From Actinostola sp. cb2023 (Eukaryota; Cnidaria; Anthozoa; Actiniaria; Actinostolidae), in contig JAUJYZ010000034.1 in assembly GCA_033675265.1 (NCBI GenBank), positions 559,001 to 623,000 on the forward strand: a stretch of DNA of 64,000 nt, in the 5' to 3' direction. How positions within the stretch are numbered: position 1 is the stretch's first letter; each line of letters begins with the position of its first letter. Below are positions 1-14,000 of this stretch, in pieces. The position numbers were made by a program, and so were the translations under genes. A model generated the notes under the pieces. It was not told the DNA's origin and ran no database searches. It saw nothing but the letters and a program-made list of their open reading frames with translations.

Positions 1-93
1 CATTGGGCTACCTGTGCTCTTATGCGCGGAATCACACATCGTTTTTCCATGTGTTTACAGTCAATACCCTTTTGACCATTAACATTTTAACAA

Positions 94-280
94 TAGGCGA
101 CTTGCATGATGGCATCACATACTACAAGTACCAGAATGCTGTGCCCATTTTCTTTTGTTAGATAATTAGCACCAATTGTTTTATTATTCTCATGAGGGAA
201 TAAAAATCTGAATAAGAAAGAAAATTCCCTTTAGCATTCTGGTACTTGTAGTAAAACAACGTCATCATGCAAGTCACCTA
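94..280. mobile_element. 187-bp foldback MITE, family A copy 1
   Basis: Terminal inverted repeats TAGGCGACTTGCATGATG and the complement of CATGCAAGTCACCTA flank a hairpin whose arms carry CAAGTACCAGAATGCT. A second, inverted copy of the same length lies at 51898-52187 once its internal insert is removed. It has no coding capacity. It sits in the FECH intron downstream of the 496-332 exon. Confidence 0.85.
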
Positions 281-331
281 TTACAATCCCCCCACCTCCA
301 GATAAATGGATATTATAACAACTGAATTTAC

Positions 332-3300
332 CTCTTTTGCAACTTCTTCTGCATATTCAATATCTAATTCGTGAAGTGTTTCTATGTGGTCTGATGTAAA
401 GGCTATTGGGACAAGTAGCATGTTTTTCTTGCCATTTTTAGCAAAGCCTTTGATGGAATCGTCGGTTTGAGGCCCTAGCCATGGTAATGGACCAACCTTT
501 AATTTTTAACATATATGTACATGGTATATAAATATGTCTATATATATTTATAGTATGTACAGTGTACAATGATCACAATGTTAAATAACAACAACTGTTG
601 GGCTGTCATTATGTGACAGTCGATCCTTCTAGTGTGATTGATGTGTTACAATGATGGAGTGACATGATAATAATAATAATCTATCATGTATATATATATA
701 TGTTGGCTATTCTATGAAAGTCAAAATTTTGGTGTGATTGCACTACACCCTTGATAACTCAGTGTGGTATATCAATGTATGATTGCACTACACCCTTGAT
801 AACTCAGTGTGGTATATCAATGTATGATTGCACTACACCCTTGATAACTCAGTGTGGTATATCAATGTATGATTGCACTACACCCTTGATAACTCAGTGT
901 GGTATATCAATGTATGATTGCACTACACCCTTGATAACTCAGTGTGGTATATCAATGTATGATTGCACTACACCCTTGATAACTCAGTGTGGTATATCAA
1001 TGTATGATTGCACTACACCCTTGATAACTCAGTGTGGTGTATCAATGTATGATTGCACTACACCCTTGATAACTCAGTGTGGTGTATCAATGTATGATTG
1101 CACTACACCCTTGATAACTCAGTGTGGTATATCAATGTATGATTGCACTACACCCTTGATAACTCAGTGTGGTATATCAATGTATGATTGCACTACACCC
1201 TTGATAACTCAGTGTGGTATATCAATGTATGATTGCACTACACCCTTGATAACTCAGTGTGGTGTATCAATGTATGATTGCACTACACCCTTGATAACTC
1301 AGTGTGGTATATCAATGTATGATTGCACTACACCCTTGATAACTCAGTGTGGTATATCAATGTATGATTGCACTACACCCTTGATAACTCAGTGTGTGGT
1401 ATATCAATGTATGATTGCACTACACCCTTGATAACTCAGTGTGGTATATCAATGTATGATTGCACTACATGATAATGATTGCATATCAATGTATGATTGC
1501 ACTACACCCTTGATAACTCAGTGTGGTATATCAATGTATGATTGCACTACACCCTTGATAACTCAGTGTGGTGTATCAATGTATGATTGCACTACACCCT
1601 TGATAACTCAGTGTGGTATATCAATGTATGATTGCACTACACCCTTGATAACTCAGTGTGGTATATATCAATGTATGATTGCACTGTATGATTGCACTAC
1701 ACCCTTGATAACTCAGTGTGGTATATCAATGTATGATTGCACAGTGATAATCAGTGTGGTATATCAATGTATGATATACACCCTTGATAACTCAGTGAGT
1801 GTATCAATGTATGGTGTACTGCACCCTTGATAACTCAGTGTTGATATACCACTCAGTGTGAGTTACCCTTGATCAATGTATGATTGCACTACACCCTTGA
1901 TAACTCAGTGTGGTGTATCAATGTATGATTGCACTACACCCTTGATAACTCAGTGTGGTGTATCAATGTATGATTGCACTACACCCTTGATAACTCAGTG
2001 TGGTGTATCAATGTATGATTGCACTACACCCTTGATAACTCAGTGTGGTATATCAATGTATGATGCACTGCACTGACACCCTTGATAACTCAGTGTGGTA
2101 TATCAATGTATGATTGCACTACACCCTTGATAACTCAGTGTGGTATATCAATGTATGATTGCACTACACCCTTGATAACTCAGTGTGGTGTATCAATGTA
2201 TGATTGCACTACACCCTTGATAACTCAGTGTGGTATATCAATGTATGATTGCACTACACCCTTGATAACTCTCAGTGTGGTATATCAATGTATGATTGCA
2301 CCCTTGATACAGTGTGGTATATCAATGTATGATTGCACTACACCCTTGATAACTCTTGATAACTCCTTGATAACTCAGTGTGGTATATCAATGTATGATT
2401 GCACTACACCCTTGATAACTCAGTGTGGTATATCAATGTATGATTGCACTACACCCTTGATAACTCAGTGTGGTATATCAATGTATGATTGCACTACACC
2501 CTTGATCTCAGTGTGGTATATCAATGTATGATTGCACTACACCCTTGATAACTCATGTATGATTGCACTACACCCTTGATAACTCAGTGTGGTATATCAA
2601 TGTATGATTGCACTACACCCTTGATAACTCAGTGTGGTATATCAATGTATGATTGCACTACACCCTTGATAACTCAGTGTGGTGTATCAATGTATGATTG
2701 CACTACACCCTTGATAACTCAGTGTGGTGTATCAATGTATGATTGCACTACACCCTTGATAACTCAGTGTGGTGTATCAATGTATGATTGCACTACACCC
2801 TTGATAACTCAGTGTGGTGTATCACTGTATGACACTACCCTTGATAACTCAGTGTGGTATATCAATGTATGATTGCACTACACCCTTGATAACTCAGTGT
2901 GGTATATCAATGTATGAGGGAGCATATAGATCTGTCATGGGCAAAATGTTAATAATTTATTTATCCACTAACTGTCTGAAGCGCTTTACAATAATGTGTG
3001 CAAGTGTTATTAATCTTTGAGTAACAGAATCCTTACAGTCAAACTAAGAAAACTGTGGACACCTAAAATATGTCTGGAATGTTCATTGTGACCAATCACA
3101 TACGAGAGTAGTCAAGCATGTCGAACAAGTTCCAAAATATTTTTTCTTCAAAATCGCTAAAATCTAATCTCTGTAGCATAGTGTATATATATATGCATCT
3201 CTCAAATGATAATAATAATAAATGATGCATAGCAATAGCAATAGCAATCTAACTTCGTACAAGATATACGTAAGACAGAACGTAAATATTGAAACTGAAC

Positions 3301-3533
3301 AGCCTTGTTTGGTGATTGATAACAATCTGTGGTTTCAAGATCTGGCATATGATTGGTCACAACACAATGAACATTCCAGACATATTTTAGGTTTTCTTAG
3401 TTCGACTGTAATACAACAAATTACATGTACATTTTGTGGAAGTCACTCAGCTCAATAGTGTGGTTTAACAAATAGTCATCTATAAGTAAGTAAGCAAGCA
3501 AGCAAGGAAGAAGGCAAGCAAGCAAGGAAGAAG

Positions 3534-3589
<56 letters not shown>

Positions 3590-3602
3590 TAAGCAAGTAA
3601 GC

Positions 3603-3637
<35 letters not shown>

Positions 3638-3658
3638 TAAGCAAGCAAGTAAGTAAGC

Positions 3659-3705
<47 letters not shown>

Positions 3706-3990
3706 TAAGCAAGTAAGTAAGTAAGTAAGCAAGCAAGTAAGCAAGTAAGTAAGCAAGTAAGCAAGTAAGCAAGTAAGTAAGCAAGTAAGTAAGCAAGTAA
3801 GCAAGTAAGTAAGCAAGCAAGTAAGCAAGTAAGTAAGCAAGCAAGTAAGCAAGCAAGTAAGTAAGCAAGCAAGTAAGCAAGCAAGTAAGCAAGTAAGCAA
3901 GTAAGTAAGCAAGTAAGCAAGCAAGCAAGCAAGTAAGTAAGCAAGTAAGCAAGCAAGCAAGTAAGCAAGCAAGCAAGTAAGTAAGCAAGC

Positions 3991-4021
<31 letters not shown>

Positions 4022-4058
4022 TAAGCAAGCAAGTAAGCAAGCAAGTAAGTAAGCAAGC

Positions 4059-4093
<35 letters not shown>

Positions 4094-4192
4094 TAAGCAA
4101 GTAAGCAAGCAAGCAAGTAAGCAAGCAAGCATGTAAGCAAGCAAGTAAGTAAGCAAGCAAGCATGTAAGCAAGCAAGTAAGTAAGCAAGCAT

Positions 4193-4241
<49 letters not shown>

Positions 4242-4519
4242 TAAGTAAGCAAGCAAGCAAGTAAGTAAGCAAGCATGTAAGCAAGCAAGTAAGTAAGCAA
4301 GCATGTAAGCAAGCAAGCAAGCAAGTAAGCAAGTAAGTAAGCAAGCAAGCAAGCAAGTAAGCAAGCAAGCAAGCAAGTAAGTAAGCAAGCAAGTAAGCAA
4401 GTAAGCAAGTAAGTAAGCAAGTAAGTAAGCAAGCATGTAAGCAAGCAAGTAAGCAAGCAAGTAAGCAAGCAAGTAAGCAAGCAAGCAAGTAAGCAAGCAA
4501 GCAAGTAAGTAAGCAAGCA

Positions 4520-4561
<42 letters not shown>

Positions 4562-4686
4562 TAAGCAAGCAAGCATGTAAGCAAGCAAGTAAGTAAGCAA
4601 GCATGTAAGCAAGCAAGCAAGCAAGTAAGCAAGTAAGTAAGCAAGTAAGTAAGCAAGCAAGCAAGTAAGTAAGTAAGCAAGCAAGC

Positions 4687-4721
<35 letters not shown>

Positions 4722-4814
4722 TAAGTAAGCAAGTAAGTAAGCAAGCAAGTAAGTAAGCAAGCAAGCAAGTAAGCAAGCAAGTAAGTAAGCAAGCAAGTAA
4801 GTAAGCAAGCAAGC

Positions 4815-4893
<79 letters not shown>

Positions 4894-4971
4894 TAAGTAA
4901 GCAAGCAAGCAAGTAAGTAAGCAAGCAAGCAAGTAAGTAAGCAAGCAAGCAAGCAAGTAAGTAAGCAAGCA

Positions 4972-5009
<38 letters not shown>

Positions 5010-5031
5010 TAAGCAAGCAAGTAAGCAAGTA

Positions 5032-5089
<58 letters not shown>

Positions 5090-8000
5090 TAAGTAAGCAA
5101 GCAAGCAAGTAAGTAAGCAAGCAAGCAAGTAAGTAAGCAAGTAAGTAAGCAAGCATGTAAGCAAGCAAGTAAGTAAGCAAGCATGTAAGCAAGCAAGCAA
5201 GCAAGTAAGCAAGCAAGCAAGCAAGTAAGTAAGCAAGTAAGCAAGTAAGTAAGCAAGCAAGCAAGTAAGTAAGCAAGCAAGTAAGCAAGTAAGTAAGCAA
5301 GTAAGTAAGCAAGTAAGTAAGCAAGCATGTAAGCAAGCAAGTAAGCAATCATGTAAGCAAGCAAGCAAGCAAGCAAGCAAGTAAGCAAGCAAGCAAGTAA
5401 GCAAGCAAGTAAGCAAGCAAGTAAGCAAGCAAGTAAGCAAGTAAGTAAATAAGTAAGTAATTTATTCACGTAAACACAAAGGAGCTTACAATAAAACTCA
5501 TTAGAACATACACATGCTAATTATAAAAAAACTAAGTATCTAAGAATATTACATATAAATCTATAAATCTGTTAAAAACATTAAAATATCCTATAAAAGA
5601 ACAAACCTTAGACTGCCATACCAGTTGATATGTATGAGAGAAGTCTAGTGCCTCCATTACCCGCTGGACAGTTGCTGCAACTTCTTGTGGATAGTGGTCA
5701 CCTCTGTGAACAACCTATAGTATGTAATTACAGTCACCTCTGTGAACAACCTATAGTATGTAATTACAGTCACCTCTGTGAACAACCTATAGTATGTAAT
5801 TACAGTCACCTCTGTGAACAACCTATAGTATGTAATTACAGTCACCTCTGTGAACAACCTATAGTGTGTAATTACAGTCACCTCTGTGAACAACCTATAG
5901 TATGTAATTACAGTCACATTCACCACACCTCTGTGAACAACCTATAGTATGTAATTACAGTCACATTCACCACACCTCTGTGAACAACCTATAGTATGTA
6001 ATTAGTCACATTCACCACACCTCTGTGAACAACCTATAGTATGTAATTACAGTCACATTCACCTCTGTGAACAACCTATAGTATGTAATTACAGTCACAT
6101 TCACCTCTGTGAACAACCTATAGTATGTAATTACAGTCACATTCACCTCTGTGAACAACCTATAGTATGTAATTACAGTCACATTTACCTCTGTGAACAA
6201 TCTATAGTATGTAATTACAGTCACATTCACCTCTGTGAACAACCTATAGTATGTAATTACAGTCACATTTACCTCTTCGTAATGACCACCTCAAGACAAC
6301 ATTTGGTGGACCTTGTGTAAGACAGTAATTTTATTGCAATGTAGCTAGTGGCTGTAAGTGCCACATTCTGCACAATATATATTGCTTGCAATTTTGTGGC
6401 TGCATATGATAATGCAGATACATGTATCATCAATATTGCATGCAGCAATTAAGTTGGATTAACATCAGTCATATTACCTGCAATGGCAGTCAGTGCCTCT
6501 AACTTGCATGTACTGTATATGCACACTGTAAAAACGTACCGACATTGGTAGAGCATGAGCGGAAAATAACATTACAACATCTTTGTGCACTTCTTCAGAA
6601 AATTGTTGTAGCAATTAATTAATTAATACATTAGTCAATGTCACCTGCAAAAGCACTGTGCTTCTTCTACTCACTCTATTAGCATTACTAACTAGTATGT
6701 ATACAGTCCTTTCAGACTTCTACTCACTCTATTAGCATTACTAACTAGTATGTATACAGTCCTTTCAGAAAACCTTGTAGCAATTAATTAATTAATACAT
6801 TAGTCAATGTCACCTGCAAAAGCACTGTGCTTCTTCTACTCACTCTATTAGCATTACTAACTAGTATGTATACAGTCCTTTCAAACTTCTACTCACTCTA
6901 TTAGCATTACTAACTAGTATGTATACAGTCCTTTCAGACTTCTACTCACTCTATTAGCATTACTAACTAGTATGTATACAGTCCTTTCAGAAAACCTTGT
7001 AGCAATTAATTAATTAATACATTAGTCAATGTCACCTGCAAAAGCACTGTGCTTCTTCTACTCACTCTATTAGCATTACTAACTAGTATGTATACAGTCC
7101 TTTCAGACTTCTACTCACTCTATTAGCATTACTAACTAGTATGTATACAGTCCTTTCAGACTTCTACTCACTCTATTAGCATTACTAACTAGTATGTATA
7201 CAGTCCTTTCAAACTTCTACTCACTCTATTAGCATTACTAACTAGTATGTATACAGTCCTTTCAGAAAACGTTGTAGCAATTAATTAATTAATACATTAG
7301 TCAATGTCACCTGCAAAAGCACTGTGCTTCTTCTACTCACTCTATTAGCATTACTAACTAGTATGTATACAGTCCTTTCAAACTTCTACTCACTCTATTA
7401 GCATTACTAACTAGTATGTATACAGTCCTTTCAAACTTCTACTCACTCTATTAGCATTACTAACTAGTATGTATACAGTCCTTTCAGACTTCTACTCACT
7501 CTATTAGCATTACTAACTAGTATGTATACAGTCCTTTCAAACTTCTACTCACTCTATTAGCATTACTAACTAGTATGTATACAGTCCTTTCAGACTTCTA
7601 CTCACTCTATTAGCATTACTAACTAGTATGTATACAGTCCTTTCAAACTTCTACTCACTCTATTAGCATTACTAACTAGTATGTATACAGTCCTTTCAAA
7701 CTTCTACTCACTCTATTAGCATTACTAACTAGTATGTATACAGTCCTTTCAGAAAACGTTGTAGCAATTAATTAATTAATACATTAGTCAATGTCACCTG
7801 CAAAAGCACTGTGCTTCTTCTACTCACTCTATTAGCATTACTAACTAGTATGTATACAGTCCTTTCAGACTTCTACTCACTCTATTAGCATTACTAACTA
7901 GTATGTATACAGTCCTTTCAAACTTCTACTCACTCTATTAGCATTACTAACTAGTATGTATACAGTCCTTTCAGAAAACGTTGTAGCAATTAATTAATTA

Positions 8001-11000
8001 ATACATTAGTCAATGTCACCTGCAAAAGCACTGTGCTTCTTCTACTCACTCTATTAGCATTACTAACTAGTATGTATACAGTCCTTTCAGAAAACCTTGT
8101 AGCAATTAATTAATTAATACATTAGTCAATGTCACCTGCAAAAGCACTGTGCTTCTTCTACTCACTCTATTAGCATTACTAACTAGTATGTATACAGTCC
8201 TTTCAGACTTCTACTCACTCTATTAGCATTACTAACTAGTATGTATACAGTCCTTTCAGACTTCTACTCACTCTATTAGCATTACTAACTAGTATGTATA
8301 CAGTCCTTTCAAACTTCTACTCACTCTATTAGCATTACTAACTAGTATGTATACAGTCCTTTCAGAAAACGTTGTAGCAATTAATTAATTAATACATTAG
8401 TCAATGTCACCTGCAAAAGCACTGTGCTTCTTCTACTCACTCTATTAGCATTACTAACTAGTATGTATACAGTCCTTTCAGAAAACGTTGTAGCAATTAA
8501 TTAATTAATACATTAGTCAATGTCACCTGCAAAAGCACTGTGCTTCTTCTACTCACTCTATTAGCATTACTAACTAGTATGTATACAGTCCTTTCAGAAA
8601 ACGTTGTAGCAATTAATTAATTAATACATTAGTCAATGTCACCTGCAAAAGCACTGTGCTTCTTCTACTCACTCTATTAGCATTACTAACTAGTATGTAT
8701 ACAGTCCTTTCAGAAAACGTTGTAGCAATTAATTAATTAATACATTAGTCAATGTCACCTGCAAAAGCACTGTGCTTCTTCTACTCACTCTATTAGCATT
8801 ACTAACTAGTATGTATACAGTCCTTTCAGAAAACGTTGTAGCAATTAATTAATAATAATACATTAGTCAATGTCACCTGCAAAAGCACTGTGCTTCTTCT
8901 ACTCACTCTATTAGCATTACTAACTAGTATGTATACAGTCCTTTCAGAAAACGTTGTAGCAATTAATTAATTAATACATTAGTCAATGTCACCTGCAAAA
9001 GCACTGTGCTTCTTCTACTCACTCTATTAGCATTACTAACTAGTATGTATACAGTCCTTTCAGACTTCTACTCACTCTATTAGCATTACTAACTAGTATG
9101 TATACAGTCCTTTCAGAAAACCTTGTAGCAATTAATTAATTAATACATTAGTCAATGTCACCTGCAAAAGCACTGTGCTTCTTCTACTCACTCTATTAGC
9201 ATTACTAACTAGTATGTATACAGTCCTTTCAGACTTCTACTCACTCTATTAGCATTAAACTAGTATGTATACAGTCCTTTCAGAAAACCTTGTAGCAATT
9301 AATTAATTAATACATTAGTCAATGTCACCTGCAAAAGCACTGTGCTTCTTCTACTCACTCTATTAGCATTACTAACTAGTATGTATACAGTCCTTTCAGA
9401 AAACTCACTCTATTAGCATTACTAACTAGTATGTATACAGTCCTTTCAGACTTCTACTCACTCTATTAGCATTACTAACTAGTATGTATACAGTCCTTTC
9501 AGACTTCTACTCACTCTATTAGCATTACTAACTAGTATGTATACAGTCCTTTCAAACTTCTACTCACTCTATTAGCATTACTAACTAGTATGTATACAGT
9601 CCTTTCAAACTTCTACTCACTCTATTAGCATTACTAACTAGTATGTATACAGTCCTTTCAGAAAATTGTTGTAGCAATTAATTAATTAATACATTAGTCA
9701 ATGTCACCTGCAAAAGCACTGTGCTTCTTCTACTCACTCTATTAGCATTACTAACTAGTATGTATACAGTCCTTTCAGAAAACGTTGTAGCAATTAATTA
9801 ATTAATACATTAGTCAATGTCACCTGCAAAAGCACTGTGCTTCTTCTACTCACTCTATTAGCATTACTAACTAGTATGTATAGTCCTTTCAAACTTCTAC
9901 TCACTCTATTAGCATTACTAACTAGTATGTATACAGTCCTTTCAGACTTCTACTCACTCTATTAGCATTACTAACTAGTATGTATACAGTCCTTTCAAAC
10001 TTCTACTCACTCTATTAGCACCTACTAACTAGTATGTATACAGTCCTTTCAAACTTCTACTCACTCTATTAGCATTACTAACTAGTATGTATACAGTCCT
10101 TTCAAACTTCTACTCACTCTATTAGCATTACTAACTAGTATGTATACAGTCCTTTCAGACTTCTACTCACTCTATTAGCATTACTAACTAGTATGTATAC
10201 AGTCCTTTCAAACTTCTACTCACTCTATTAGCATTACTAACTAGTATGTATACAGTCCTTTCAGACTTCTACTCACTCTATTAGCATTACTAACTAGTAT
10301 GTATACAGTCCTTTCAAACTTCTACTCACTCTATTAGCATTACTAACTAGTATGTATACAGTCCTTTCAAACTTCTACTCACTCTATTAGCATTACTAAC
10401 TAGTATGTATACAGTCCTTTCAAACTTCTACTCACTCTATTAGCATTACTAACTAGTATGTATACAGTCCTTTCAGACTTCTACTCACTCTATTAGCATT
10501 ACTAACTAGTATGTATACAGTCCTTTCAGACTTCTACTCACTCTATTAGCATTACTAACTAGTATGTATACAGTCCCTTTCAAACTTCTACTCACTCTAT
10601 TAGCATTACTAACTAGTATGTATACAGTCCTTTCAAACTTCTACTCACTCTATTAGCATTACTAACTAGTATGTATACAGTCCTTTCAAACTTCTACTCA
10701 CTCTATTAGCATTACTAACTAGTATGTATACAGTCCTTTCAAACTTCTACTCACTCTATTAGCATTACTAACTAGTATGTATACAGTCCTTTCAAACTTC
10801 TACTCACTCTATTAGCATTACTAACTAGTATGTATACAGTCCTTTCAGAAAACGTTGTAGCAATTAATTAATTAATACATTAGTCAATGTCACCTGCAAA
10901 AGCACTGTGCTTCTTCTACTCACTCTATTAGCATTACTAACTAGTATGTATACAGTCCTTTCAGAAAATTGTTGTAGCAATTAATTAATTAATACATTAG

Positions 11001-14000
11001 TCAATGTCACCTGCAAAAGCACTGTGCTTCTTCTACTCACTCTATTAGCATTACTAACTAGTATGTATACAGTCCTTTCAGAAAACGTTGTAGCAATTAA
11101 TTAATTAATACATTAGTCAATGTCACCTGCAAAAGCACTGTGCTTCTTCTACTCACTCACTATTAGCATTACTAACTAGTATGTATACAGTCCTTTCAGA
11201 AAACGTTGTAGCAATTAATTAATTAATACATTAGTCAATGTCACCTGCAAAAGCACTGTGCTTCTTCTACTCACTCTATTAGCATTACTAACTAGTATGT
11301 ATACAGTCCTTTCAGAAAACGTTGTAGCAATTAATTAATTAATACATTAGTCAATGTCACCTGCAAAAGCACTGTGCTTCTTCTACTCACTCTATTAGCA
11401 TTACTAACTAGTATGTATACAGTCCTTTCAGACTTCTACTCACTCTATTAGCATTACTAACTAGTATGTATACAGTCCTTTCAGAAAACGTTGTAGCAAT
11501 TAATTAATTAATACATTAGTCAATGTCACCTGCAAAAGCACTGTGCTTCTTCTACTCACTCTATTAGCATTACTAACTAGTATGTATACAGTCCTTTCAG
11601 ACTTCTACTCACTCTATTAGCATTACTAACTAGTATGTATACAGTCCTTTCAAACTTCTACTCACTCTATTAGCATTACTAACTAGTATGTATACAGTCC
11701 TTTCAGAAAACGTTGTAGCAATTAATTAATTAATACATTAGTCAATGTCACCTGCAAAAGCACTGTGCTTCTTCTACTCACTCTATTAGCATTACTAACT
11801 AGTATGTATACAGTCCTTTCAGACTTCTACTCACTCTATTAGCATTACTAACTAGTATGTATACAGTCCTTTCAAACTTCTACTCACTCTATTAGCATTA
11901 CTAACTAGTATGTATACAGTCCTTTCAAACTTCTACTCACTCTATTAGCATTACTAACTAGTATGTATACAGTCCTTTCAAACTTCTACTCACTCTATTA
12001 GCATTACTAACTAGTATGTATACAGTCCTTTCAGACTTCTACTCACTCTATTAGCATTACTAACTAGTATGTATACAGTCCTTTCAAACTTCTACTCACT
12101 CTATTAGCATTACTAACTAGTATGTATACAGTCCTTTCAAACTTCTACTCACTCTATTAGCATTACTAACTAGTATGTATACAGTCCTTTCAAACTTCTA
12201 CTCACTCTATTAGCATTACTAACTAGTATGTATACAGTCCTTTCAAACTTCTACTCACTCTATTAGCATTACTAACTAGTATGTATACAGTCCTTTCAAA
12301 CTTCTACTCACTCTATTAGCATTACTAACTAGTATGTATACAGTCCTTTCAGACTTCTACTCACTCTATTAGCATTACTAACTAGTATGTATACAGTCCT
12401 TTCAAACTTCTACTCACTCTATTAGCATTACTAACTAGTATGTATACAGTCCTTTCAAACTTCTACTCACTCTATTAGCATTACTAACTAGTATGTATAC
12501 AGTCCTTTCAAACTTCTACTCACTCTATTAGCATTACTAACTAGTATGTATACAGTCCTTTCAGAAAACGTTGTAGCAATTAATTAATTAATACATTAGT
12601 CAATGTCACCTGCAAAAGCACTGTGCTTCTTCTACTCACTCTATTAGCATTACTAACTAGTATGTATACAGTCCTTTCAGACTTCTACTCACTCTATTAG
12701 CATTACTAACTAGTATGTATACAGTCCTTTCAGACTTCTACTCACTCTATTAGCATTACTAACTAGTATGTATACAGTCCTTTCAAACTTCTACTCACTC
12801 TATTAGCATTACTAACTAGTATGTATACAGTCCTTTCAAACTTCTACTCACTCTATTAGCATTACTAACTAGTATGTATACAGTCCTTTCAGACTTCTAC
12901 TCACTCTATTAGCATTACTAACTAGTATGTATACAGTCCTTTCAAACTTCTACTCACTCTATTAGCATTACTAACTAGTATGTATACAGTCCTTTCAAAC
13001 TTCTACTCACTCTATTAGCATTACTAACTCTATGTATACAGTCCTTTCAGAAAACGTTGTAGCAATTAATTAATTATACATTAGTCAATGTCACCTGCAA
13101 AAGCACTGTGCTTCTTCTACTCACTCTATTAGCATTACTAACTAGTATGTATACAGTCCTTTCAAACTTCTACTCACTCTATTAGCATTACTAACTAGTA
13201 TGTATACAGTCCTTTCAAACTTCTACTCACTCTATTAGCATTACTAACTAGTATGTATACAGTCCTTTCAGACTTCTACTCACTCTATTAGCATTACTAA
13301 CTAGTATGTATACAGTCCTTTCAGAAAACCTTGTAGCAATTAATTAATTAATACATTAGTCAATGTCACCTGCAAAAGCACTGTGCTTCTTCTACTCACT
13401 CTATTAGCATTACTAACTAGTATGTATACAGTCCTTTCAGAAAACCTTGTAGCACTAATAATTAATACATTAGTCAATGTCACCTGCAAAAAAGCACTGT
13501 TTTCTTCTACTCACTCTATTAGCATTACTAACTAGTATGTATACAGTCCTTTCAGACTTCTACTCACTCTATTAGCATTACTAACTAGTATGTATACAGT
13601 CCTTTCAAACTTCTACTCACTCTATTAGCATTACTAACTAGTATGTATACAGTCCTTTCAAACTTCTACTCACTCTATTAGCATTACTAACTAGTATGTA
13701 TACAGTCCTTTCAGACTTCTACTCACTCTATTAGCATTACTAACTAGTATGTATACAGTCCTTTCAAACTTCTACTCACTCTATTAGCATTACTAACTAG
13801 TATGTATACAGTCCTTTCAAACTTCTACTCACTCTATTAGCATTACTAACTAGTATGTATACAGTCCTTTCAAACTTCTACTCACTCTATTAGCATTACT
13901 AACTAGTATGTATACAGTCCTTTCAAACTTCTACTCACTCTATTAGCATTACTAACTAGTATGTATACAGTCCTTTCAAACTTCTACTCACTCTATTAGC

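Noticed and set aside
733..2917. CRISPR-like regular repeats
   Set aside because: Units are contiguous with no unique spacers, there are no cas genes, and the context is an animal gene intron. The same holds for the other arrays.
751..3020. Series of open frames with a 15-residue repeat ([16 protein letters not shown])
   Set aside because: A 45-bp intronic minisatellite with one stop-free frame; units with indels break the frame repeatedly and there is no start context or family match.
3421..5469. Three overlapping open frames of 622-682 codons rich in Leu-Ala-Cys-Leu and Leu-Thr-Cys-Leu
   Set aside because: The TTGC/TTAC tetranucleotide has no stop codon in any frame; the frames are chance products of a microsatellite inside a FECH intron.
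5630..6266. Repeat frames on both strands (CEQPIVCNY and YYRLFTEV types)
   Set aside because: Shadow of the splice-acceptor array; only 5607-5714 on the minus strand is exon.
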